64,000 nt of DNA from Sepiola atlantica (lineage: Eukaryota; Mollusca; Cephalopoda; Sepiida; Sepiolidae), in NCBI GenBank assembly GCA_963556195.1, contig OY744517.1:79369214-79433213 (forward strand), read 5' to 3'. Position 1 is the first letter of the stretch; each line of letters starts with the position of its first letter. Positions 57,214-64,000 of this stretch are shown here, one piece after another. The notes beneath the pieces are model-generated. The model saw only the letters and a list, made by a program, of their open reading frames with translations, was not told where the DNA came from and did no database searches. Position numbers and translations under genes: made by a program.

Positions 57214-57216
<3 letters not shown>
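57087..57216 (-). repeat. Penelope-like terminal repeat, 5' copy
   Basis: Identical to 52860-52989. It lies 28 bp upstream of the ORF start codon and presumably supplies the promoter. The sequence to its right is (GA)n and (TA)n. Confidence 0.92.
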
Positions 57217-57249
<33 letters not shown>

Positions 57250-57302
57250 TGATAGGTAGATGGATAGATAGATATATACATATATATATGTACATATATA
57301 TA

Positions 57303-57382
<80 letters not shown>
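57217..57382. repeat. (GA)n, (GATA)n and (TA)n microsatellites
   Basis: GA run at about 57223-57250, GATA variants to 57280, then TA to 57381. Confidence 0.95.
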
Positions 57383-57384
<2 letters not shown>

Positions 57385-57780
57385 TGATGATCATTGCAAC
57401 TTCTTTACACAGAAAAGCCATAACTACAAAGATTGCAATGACCGATTGTGGTCGCACATATTGTTTAGCGGACTTGGTTTATTTTTACAGGTCTTCATCG
57501 TCGTGGGTCTTGTAGGGATATTTGTACATGTAGATGGCCATGCTCTGCGTTTGTACGACACACAGACCACGTCCTCTTTCTACAAAGTCTGGTTTCAGTG
57601 ACAAGCTGAAGCAAGATAACTGAGAGACGATGTAGAGCGCAGGATTTATATTGGAGTTTCCGTCTCCTCGATGGATGATATAACAAAATTTATGGGTCCA
57701 TCTCGCCGAGTAGGGTAGCATCACACCTGGGTACTATACCAGGTATTTTATACCCCTTTCTAATAGAATATATATATATA
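57383..57780. other. Less AT-rich segment, no gene recognised
   Basis: Contains CTTCATCGTCGTGGG near 57492. The plus ORF 57302-57601 begins in TA repeats. Its unique part has no known motif. Confidence 0.4.
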
Positions 57781-57952
57781 TAATAATAATCCAGGCAAGG
57801 TAAACTTAAGCAAGCTAAGCTTTCCAAATATGATCTAAGGTTAAGATCGGGTTTTAACTGCCTGATGAGATCTCAGTATATAACAGCTGTTGATCTATAA
57901 CATCGACATGCCAATGTCGCAGATTTTGTACATGTCTGTGTAAATAAAAATA

Positions 57953-57954
<2 letters not shown>
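57781..57954. other. Short unassigned segment
   Basis: AATAATCCAGGCAAGGTAA at 57782 resembles the start of the direct repeats at 58018 and 58170. No function seen. Confidence 0.35.

Positions 57955-58004
<50 letters not shown>
57955..58004. repeat. (TA)n microsatellite
   Basis: Pure TA run. Confidence 0.95.
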
Positions 58005-58006
<2 letters not shown>

Positions 58007-58017
58007 TTTATATATAT

Positions 58018-58270
58018 AATAATCCGGGCTCCACAGCTTCGAAAAGACAAGACTGTAATGCATATTTACTGAATCTTTTACACAATTAATGCGGTTGAAA
58101 CAAACGTGTATTCAATATAAAATAACTTGGTTTGTTTTGATTTGGCTTCACTTTTCTTTTTTTATTTTTAATAATCAGGATTCCACTGCTTCGAAAAAGC
58201 AACACTAATGCATATTTACTGAACGTTTAACGCCCTTAATACGGTTTAAAAAAACGTATATCCAATACAC
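58018..58270 (+). repeat. Two diverged direct copies, ~105 bp each
   Basis: 58018-58124 and 58170-58270 share AATAATCmGG, CTTCGAAAA, TAATGCATATTTACTGAA and TTAATrCGGTT in order. The intervening 45 bp is unrelated. Confidence 0.75.
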
Positions 58271-58596
58271 ATATATACATACATATGAATATCGAATGCA
58301 TTATAGTAAATAAATCAAACATGAAACATACGTAACATGGAAACGCAATGGTATCTGGGATAATATTTATTTGTTATGTATATAACAAATATTATAGAAT
58401 GAATAGTAATAAATAAATAAATCAAAAGATTTATAACATTATTTATTACAGTTCCAAGAATTCAAAGTAAACAATGGTCTGGCGTACAATTGTTTCAGAG
58501 ACGATTAGGAATCATATTTAATTTTCTTATTTTTTATATATATATGATTCAAAATATGTTTCTTCCTCAGCGCCATATACTTTGGACACCAACAGA

Positions 58597-58600
<4 letters not shown>
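58271..58600. other. AT-rich, no gene recognised
   Basis: Contains a small near-palindrome, TAATATTTATTTGTTATGTA and TATAACAAATATTATA, at about 58361-58394. Confidence 0.45.
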
Positions 58601-58601
<1 letters not shown>

Positions 58602-58668
<67 letters not shown>

Positions 58669-59142
58669 TATATATATATATACAGATAAGTATACATACA
58701 AATACATACATATGTATACATGAATATACACATATATGTACATATATATACATACACATTTAATTGAATTATTTAAATATGAATATACGTACATATATAT
58801 CTTTCTTAGATATAAATATGAATATACATACATATGAATTTCATAAATATACAGACATAGATATTTCATATATATGAATATAAAGAACCTCACATATATG
58901 TACATATATATACATGTACAGATATATATATACATACATATACACATACATGTGCATATATATATATATATATACAAATATATATACATATATATACATG
59001 TATAGACACAGATATGCATATATAAATATACATATATACATACACATAAATATAATATATATATGCATACATATATACATACACATAAATATAATATATG
59101 TATACATACATATATCCATACACATATAAATATACTATATGT

Positions 59143-59207
<65 letters not shown>

Positions 59208-59212
59208 ATATA
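58602..59212. repeat. Long TA/TACA low-complexity tract
   Basis: Pure TA at 58602-58665, then about 540 bp of variant TATACA, TATG and CACA repeats. The large ORFs on both strands here are translations of the repeat and not genes. Confidence 0.95.
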
Positions 59213-59213
59213 C

Positions 59214-59590
59214 TGTGGCGGAAGTGATGATCTTGAGCCAGACTCGAGCGGTGGAGGTGGCCCCAACTTACTTCATCCCCGCAGTAAAAGGGTTCGCCTT
59301 AGCCAGGCTTGCAGATGGAAAAGGAAATAAGTTTTGGTGTCATAGTTTTCTAGTGAGTATCGAACTCGCGACCTTGAAGTAACAAATCCACTGGTTGCTG
59401 CACAATAATAAGTGGATTCGCTTTGACGACAAATAGTGAGCCAGCAAATAATGTTTGTTTTTTATTGGTTAAACGGAATTATCTAATAAAAAGGGAAGAA
59501 AAAAGGGAGAACAGGGAGAAACTGAAGAAGTGAGATTTTGCTGTGAGCCGAATTATTTTCGTTTATTAGAGTTCGAAGTTGTACAGAGGT
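59214..59590 (+). mobile_element. Candidate Gypsy 5' LTR
   Basis: Begins TGTGGCGGAAGTGATGATCT right after the TA tract and ends around TTGTACA at about 59583, shortly before a possible primer-binding site and the gag remnant. It holds an AATAAAAAGG box at about 59486-59495. There is no 3' LTR to compare with, so the limits are guesses. A minus-strand tRNA-like stretch (59345-59400, B-box-like GAGTTCGATACTC) lies inside it. Confidence 0.4.
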
Positions 59591-59598
59591 TTTTGGTG

Positions 59599-59622
59599 CT
59601 TCTACAGGATTTGAACCAAACT
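59599..59622 (+). other. Candidate tRNA primer-binding site
   Basis: TGGTGCTTCTACAGGATTTG followed by AACC is the complement of a tRNA 3' end: CCA, an acceptor strand, and a T-arm GGTTCAAATCC, apparently one base short. It lies between the candidate LTR and gag. Confidence 0.4.
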
Positions 59623-59687
59623 GCATTTTTTTCTTTAGCGTTTGGAGTCTAGTTATGAACTTATTTCACAGTAAGTAAAAACAACGA

Positions 59688-59691
<4 letters not shown>

Positions 59692-59754
<63 letters not shown>
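59692..59754. repeat. (TA)n microsatellite
   Basis: TA run inserted or expanded between the primer-binding site and gag. Confidence 0.95.
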
Positions 59755-59760
<6 letters not shown>

Positions 59761-59794
59761 GAGCATACACATTTCAAGTGATGGAATAAAAATG

Positions 59795-60545
59795 GAGGAT
59801 TTAAAAAACGTAATCTTAGAGTTTTTAGAGCATCAACAAAATGAACAACTACGTTTACAGGCAGAACAGGCATTTTACCAAAATAAAATTGAAGCAAAAA
59901 GATTGGAATTATAGAAAGAACAGCTTGCACAAAATAAAAGATTCAAGGAGCTGTTCATTCAGACCCAATAACAACACCTGACAATGAGGTTACTTTTGCC
60001 TCGTATTCCAGGTGTTAGAAAGATATATATAATTCAGACTGTGAAAACTAAACTGATTTTAAAAAAAGGTTCGGTTGCTGTTAAGGAAATTGGACATAGT
60101 GGAACATATGAAATGTGTAAACTACATTTTACCTCAAAAGACCAGCGAGCTAAAAATTTAGTGAAGCGCTACAATTGTTGACGAAATTATTTAGTCTAAA
60201 ACATCTCTCTTCCACAAGAGGTGGAAGTATTTTAACCTTACAAGAAAGGATAATGAGGACTACACAACTTTTGCAAGCGTTGTAAATAAGCACTGTGATG
60301 AGTTCAGGTTATTGAAATTAAGTGTTAATAACTTCAAATGTCTTGTATTTACACAAAGATTGGTCCACAAACTCGGAGATTAGAAGGAGAGTCATTAACA
60401 AACTGGAAAATAAGCCACTCCAGCAAATAGCCTAATGACTGCCAACGTTTTTTTTTAGAGTGTATAAGGATTTGAAGGATATCAAACAGTCTGGCGTGTC
60501 CCACATCTAAAAAATCCGCAGCAAGAAAAAATGACTTCACCAGTA
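59795..60545 (+). pseudogene. Ty3/Gypsy gag remnant
   Basis: From ATG 59795 the frame reads MEDLKNVILEFLEHQQNEQL and AEQAFYQNKIEAKRLEL, a Gypsy-like gag coiled N-terminus, before a stop. Later frames show DNEDYTTFASVVNKHCDEFR, NNFKCLVFTQRLV, EIRRRVINKLENKPLQQIA and YKDLKDIKQSGVSHI, as in the capsid region of Gypsy gag. Multiple stops and frameshifts make it non-functional. Confidence 0.65.
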
Positions 60546-60549
60546 AAAT

Positions 60550-60921
60550 TTGATAGTCAAAACAAAAGTAATCAGCTCCCTAAACCATGTTTCAGTTGAG
60601 GACAGGTACAGAGATTGCCCATATAAAACTAAGAAATTCTTTAAATGCGATGACATAGCGCATAACAGTATGCATTGCAGAACAAAAAGTAAAACAAAGA
60701 AGAATTATATCAGAATCACCAAATGCGACAAAATTGAAAATGTTAGGACGTTTGATCACGTCAAATTATTAATTAAAACAATACAAATGGCGTTAGACTC
60801 AGGATCCGATTTATCAATTATTAATCTCAAGGCATGGGAAAAAATCGGGAAGCTAACTTTATTAAGGACTAATAAAATCGCAAAAAGCGTAACCGGAGAG
60901 AAAGTCAAATTTGAAGGCTAA
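60550..60921 (+). pseudogene. Gypsy nucleocapsid and protease remnant
   Basis: Open frame 60550-60921. KKFFKCDDIAHNSMHC is a CCHC zinc knuckle in which the first Cys is Phe. MALDSGSDLSIINLKAW is the retroviral-type aspartic protease active-site region, where D-S-G replaces the common D-T-G. The order gag, knuckle, protease, RT is that of Ty3/Gypsy. Confidence 0.75.
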
Positions 60922-61120
60922 ATGATAACGACGGTCACACTTCAAGGAAAAACGCTAAAACTAAAAGTATTTGTGATGAATAATTCGAGTAGTTTACTCA
61001 AGACAGATTGGATGGAGAAATTTCAACTGTGGGATTAACCGATAAATTCTTTTTGTTATAATGTAAAAACATAAGATTCCACAAATAAATTTCTTAAAGA
61101 ATTGAAAGTGAATTTTACAC

Positions 61121-61387
61121 ATGTTTTTTTTTTCTGGTGTGCTTGGTAGATGCAACAAAGTGATTGCGAAATTTGAGTTGAAACCGGGTATACAACCAAT
61201 TTTCAAAAGGAAGCAGAATGTTCCGTTCGCGTCAGAAGAAAAATTCAACTTAGAATTAGATAGGCCCCAGAAAATTGGAGTGCTATCAAGAGTTGAACAT
61301 AATAAATGTTTTTTTGCCGACAGTATACATAAAGAAAAAATAAAGAAATTTGAGTATGGGATTGAACTAGGCATATCTGTTGGTTAA
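61121..61387 (+). pseudogene. Gypsy reverse transcriptase N-terminal remnant
   Basis: The open frame reads IAKFELKPGIQPIFKRKQNV, then PFASEEKFNLELDRPQKIGV and LSRVEHN. This is the pre-motif-1 segment of Gypsy RT, where R-x-V-P-x-A-x-x-x-x-x-x-x-E-L-D-R-L-x-x-x-G-V-I-x-x-V is usual. The rest of RT, RNase H and integrase are missing. Sequence after 61390 belongs to another repeat. Confidence 0.75.
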
Positions 61388-61440
61388 CTAGCTAGACTAA
61401 ATATAACGTGTATATAAAAACACCTGGCAACACAAACTCT

Positions 61441-61505
61441 ATGCATTTTAGCCTGACGATTCCCTACGGGGATGAAACGCAGAAGCCTCTGTGTAGCTTA
61501 ATTAC
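61441..61505 (+). ncRNA. Hammerhead-ribozyme-like sequence, three stems
   Basis: Core CTGACGA at 61453-61459, stem II TCCC-TACG-GGGA (61461-61464 with 69-72), GAAA at 61474-61477, and stem III ACGCAG with CTGTGT (61477-61482 with 61489-61494, including one G-T pair). This leaves A61495 as position 17 after a GU. Stem I pairs AGC (61450-61452) with GCT (61496-61498) and continues after one mismatch. The pair next to the core is T60/T73 where G-C is the rule. Changing those two positions is the only obvious departure from the consensus, so this looks like a recently decayed type-I hammerhead. Confidence 0.6.
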
Positions 61506-61533
61506 CATAAATATATTTTCATAACTTAGTATA

Positions 61534-61535
61534 TA

Positions 61536-61586
<51 letters not shown>

Positions 61587-61640
61587 CCACATATAACCAT
61601 GTAAATATATATATATATATATATATAACCATATACAACC

Positions 61641-61707
<67 letters not shown>
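61534..61707. repeat. (TA)n tracts with ATAACCATAT spacers
   Basis: TA at 61534-61584, 61605-61628 and 61646-61707, separated by short ACCACATATAACCATG-type pieces. Confidence 0.95.
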
Positions 61708-61709
<2 letters not shown>

Positions 61710-61760
61710 TTCAGCAATGCTGATGAGTCATAAACACCGAAACACATGTCCGTGGATAGT
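61708..61760 (+). ncRNA. Hammerhead-like sequence with short stem III
   Basis: CTGATGA at 61720-61726, GAAA at 61739-61742, and a two-pair stem III (AC with GT, loop ACAT) leading to the cleavage triplet GTC (61748-61750). Stem I pairs ATG/GCAATG before the core with CGTGG after the triplet, imperfectly. Stem II (GTCATAAACACC) pairs poorly beyond the first G-C. Very short stem III is typical of hammerheads in Penelope-like elements and retrozymes. Lies between TA tracts. Confidence 0.45.
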
Positions 61761-61779
61761 TAAAATTTAAAAAATACAC

Positions 61780-61928
61780 ATATATATATATATATATATA
61801 GGCATATATATACGTATGTATACTCTCCTAAAAATACATATACATATCTATATTTCATATAGATAAACATATACATACACATACATTTCATATATATAAA
61901 TATATATATATACACACATATATATTTA

Positions 61929-61982
<54 letters not shown>
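61780..61982. repeat. TA-rich low-complexity tract
   Basis: TA and TACATA variants, pure at 61780-61800 and 61937-61982. ORFs across it are artefacts. Confidence 0.9.
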
Positions 61983-61985
<3 letters not shown>

Positions 61986-62303
61986 GAAGAATGGAAAGGA
62001 ATTAGAGAAGCAAAAGCCAAATCAAAATTCAATTCAATTGCTCAGAGCAAGGTATATTCCGCAAAAAGGCAATTTATTCAAATTAAATTTTCCTTAAGCC
62101 AGGCTTTTCAAAGATCAAAATCTTATCATCAGAGGAAGTCGCTGGGATAGATAAGTTGGCAAAGGCCAAGATTTAAAATTTGAAAAAATAAAATAAAAGT
62201 TCCATTCTTCTTCATATCTACCTGCTCTATCCTGGATATTGAGCTGTATACTCTTCACAATAGGTTTTACCTTTCCTAAAAGTTCGCTTTTAGTACACCA
62301 CTT
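61983..62303 (-). repeat. Ribozyme-bearing repeat, most complete copy
   Basis: It starts and ends at TA tracts. It contains the hammerhead-like sequence (62091-62137, minus) and, on the plus strand, CTCTATCCTGGATATTGAGC, CACAATAGGTTTTACCTTTC and TAAAAGTTCGCTTTTAG. These are shared in order with 27650-27725. GAAGAAGAATGGAA near the left end and TTCCATTCTTCTTCATATCT near 62201-62220 form inverted segments. Confidence 0.65.
62091..62137 (-). ncRNA. Hammerhead-ribozyme-like sequence (minus strand)
   Basis: Minus strand: TTCCT then CTGATGA (62126-62132), stem II AAGAT-TTTG-ATCTT, GAAA, stem III AAGCC with GGCTT around a minimal loop, position 17 A, then AGGAA. Stem I is perfect (TTCCT with AGGAA). 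As at 37.6 kb, the pair flanking the core in stem II is T/T. All conserved core bases are present. Confidence 0.6.
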
Positions 62304-62311
62304 TATATATA

Positions 62312-62369
<58 letters not shown>

Positions 62370-62530
62370 TACACATATATATATATATATATATATGCAT
62401 ACACATATATATTCCATATATATAAATATATACATACACATATATATTTCATATATGCAAATATATGTATATTTACACAGATATATATTATGTATATAAA
62501 TATATATACATACACATATATATTTTATAT
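62304..62530. repeat. (TA)n and variant tract
   Basis: Pure TA to about 62367, then TATGCATACACATA-type variants. Confidence 0.95.
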
Positions 62531-62534
62531 ATCT

Positions 62535-63992
62535 TGTCACACACAACCTTCGTCAAGACAACGGAGGTGAGCACGTGACAATGATAAATATAAAAAATAG
62601 GTAAAATATTCCAGAAGTGGCTCATAATATTAACAACAGAATATAAGGGGAAGGGGATTCTTCTTATTCAAGACATCAAATAGAAAATAAGGAAGAATAA
62701 CGAGCAGGTAAAATACGACTCAAACACCAGGTTAAGATTCAAAGAATATTTATTTATAGGATAACAGAAGGGATAAACATATATAAAACAAGCAACAAGT
62801 AAAACAAAGTGCTGGTTTAAGCGAAGAATGATACTGTTTAACGTTAACTAATTATGAGCAAAATCAATGAACAAAATAGTGTTCCAAACAAATTACAGAA
62901 GCAAAAGGGTTACTCACTCTCAGAATGTGGAAGGTTATTACAAGACTCCCCACGGCAGTTGAAAAGTTCAATGATCCAGGAATGTTACAAGTTACACTCA
63001 TCCAAGATCCACACTGATCTTTGGGTGGAAAAGTCATTAGCATTAGCAGAATTCACGAAGCAAGTGTTCAGAAATCATATATGTGGGTGTGATCATGGAA
63101 GTCTCACTTGGCGCTATGCAATCTTCTCACACGGGGTGTATCCGTTTCTCGAGACGATGCAATAAGTTTATAGTTAACGGCAGATTTTGTGAAATAATCT
63201 CGAAAGCCTTTGTTTTCATCAAATTAGCGTTTGGCATAAAAGAAAAATCTCGGGACAATCAGCGCGGTTATAGAGTCAAAATCTTTCTCAGCTTCGTGTT
63301 TTCCTTCCCTTTCTTCGTCTTTTTCTTCTTCCTTTTCATAACTCACAGCGCATATGCTGGTGATAACAGGGTTACTCACCCGGCAACAGTCTTCTCTTCA
63401 GCTGACAGGAACTCACTGCTCGACTCGCCAACTTGCCTTTTTATATGTTTATATGTTCTCCGCTGATATACGTGGGCTGGGAAGGTGGCAGGGTGGAGGG
63501 TTTCTTTGAGCTGCCAGGCAATGACATTTTGCACTGATTTGGGGTCACAGCACTCGTTGACGTTGATAGATGACACAAAGTGTTTAGCCGACGTTTAATT
63601 TCTCTTCATCTAAGGGTTTAGGATGGGGGAGAGTGTGTCGTTAACCGAAAATAAGAGTTAAAATGCGACCGTACTTGGCCTTTTTATGCTAGGTCAATTC
63701 CGTTCACAAATGTTTTAAGAGACGACAGTGACCAGCAGCGTCGTCTGATTTTCTCTCGAGGCGGGGTGTCACTAAATGGACACACGATTCACTTCTTGTG
63801 AGTGCAAGGGCAGGTAATAGGTTTGCAGCGTCGTTTCAACCGGATACAACATTTCTTCGGCTATGACTCGCTTGGGTTCAAAGGACAAATATAAAGACAC
63901 AGGATGAAATAGATTTTGCTCGCTTTGATTTAATGTTTATATGGAATACATTTTATTTCTCTAATTTTGATTCAACCACCCCATTTGTAACA
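62535..63992. mobile_element. Possible long LTR, unconfirmed
   Basis: The block starts TGTCACACACAACCTTCGTC and ends CCCATTTGTAACA, so it has TGT...ACA inverted termini, and its composition differs sharply from the TA tracts. It lacks a protein domain. GGGTTACTCAC occurs twice (62908 and 63370). ORFs at 62854-63165 and 63083-63466 have no recognised motif, though one includes a hydrophobic FLSFVFSFPFFVFFFFLFI stretch. No second copy is present, so LTR status is a guess. Confidence 0.3.
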
Positions 63993-64000
63993 ATATATAA

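Larger units (their letters stand above)
52860..57216 (-). mobile_element. Full-length Penelope-like retroelement, apparently intact
   Basis: Two 130-bp direct repeats, identical base for base as read (52860-52989 and 57087-57216), bracket a minus-strand 955-codon RT/GIY-YIG ORF. This matches the terminal-repeat (pLTR) organisation of Penelope-like elements. From the 5' side the order is pLTR (high coordinates), 28 bp, ORF, 1.2-kb 3' UTR with CA repeats, pLTR. Total 4357 bp. (TA)n flanks the left end, while GA and TA repeats lie right of the right end. Identical repeats and an unbroken ORF suggest a recent insertion that may still be active. Confidence 0.9.

Noticed and set aside
57862..57900. 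CTGATGAG at 57862 as another hammerhead core
   Set aside because: No GAAA at the right distance and no paired stems. Similar CTGATGA hits at 4504, 34301 and 49334 fail for the same reason.
58602..59190. Large ORFs of up to 196 codons on both strands
   Set aside because: They consist of Tyr/Ile/Cys/Val translations of TA and TACA repeats and have no gene-like composition. The same applies to ORFs at 7.3, 9.4, 14.5, 53.1-53.7, 57.2-57.5, 61.5-62.0 and 62.1-62.5 kb.
63083..63466. Secreted or membrane protein gene from a hydrophobic ORF
   Set aside because: The hydrophobic stretch comes from a TTTC/TTCTTC-rich sequence. There are no other gene features.

Overview
The window looks like animal nuclear DNA, most likely from a cephalopod mollusc such as an octopus. 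That assignment is inference. It rests on AT-rich sequence full of (TA)n tracts, a Penelope-like retroelement, decayed LINEs of types I associate with mollusc genomes, mariner, Tc1 and hAT remnants, and a vertebrate-like G-protein gene with canonical spliceosomal introns. No bacterial operons, ribosome-binding sites or CRISPR arrays are present.

The one host gene I can identify is on the minus strand. Coding exon 1 (48371-48488) and exon 2 (47376-47418) encode the N-terminus and P-loop of a heterotrimeric G-protein alpha subunit of the Go class. Exon sizes (118 and 43 bp), split codons and GT/AG splice sites match the conserved G-alpha structure. I found no exon 3, so intron 2 probably runs from 47375 past the left edge. 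If so, about 47 kb here is intron filled with mobile-element debris.

Left part (1-47 kb): a 27-bp minisatellite in frame with a Penelope-type GIY-YIG remnant (0.4-0.64 kb); LINE remnants (2.6-3.4, 16.0-17.5, 25.9-26.4 kb); IS630/mariner-like remnants (4.2-4.6, 27.8-28.3 kb); a mariner with both inverted ends and TA target duplication (21.65-22.91 kb); a decayed hAT element (31.4-33.5 kb); a Tc1-like pseudogene split by a SINE (35.8-37.2 kb); and many foldback elements. A SINE family whose head is U2 snRNA sequence is spread through the window. Two copies have clear target-site duplications.

Right part (48.5-64 kb): the upstream region of the Go-alpha gene, a SINE cluster, an unexplained less AT-rich block with a possible small first exon (51.26-51.31 kb), and a 4.36-kb Penelope-like element with an intact 955-codon RT/GIY-YIG ORF between two identical 130-bp terminal repeats (52.86-57.22 kb). 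After that come long (TA)n-type tracts, a decayed Ty3/Gypsy element (59.2-61.4 kb) and a possible long LTR (62.5-64.0 kb).

The most interesting signal not named by ordinary gene features is a set of hammerhead-ribozyme-like sequences at 37.6, 61.45, 61.7 and 62.1 kb. A related CTGAnRAA-hairpin-GAAA motif sits at many Penelope-like repeat ends, including beside the terminal repeat of the intact element. Several large palindromes are built from these same repeats. All calls are from reading the sequence; no database or folding program was used.
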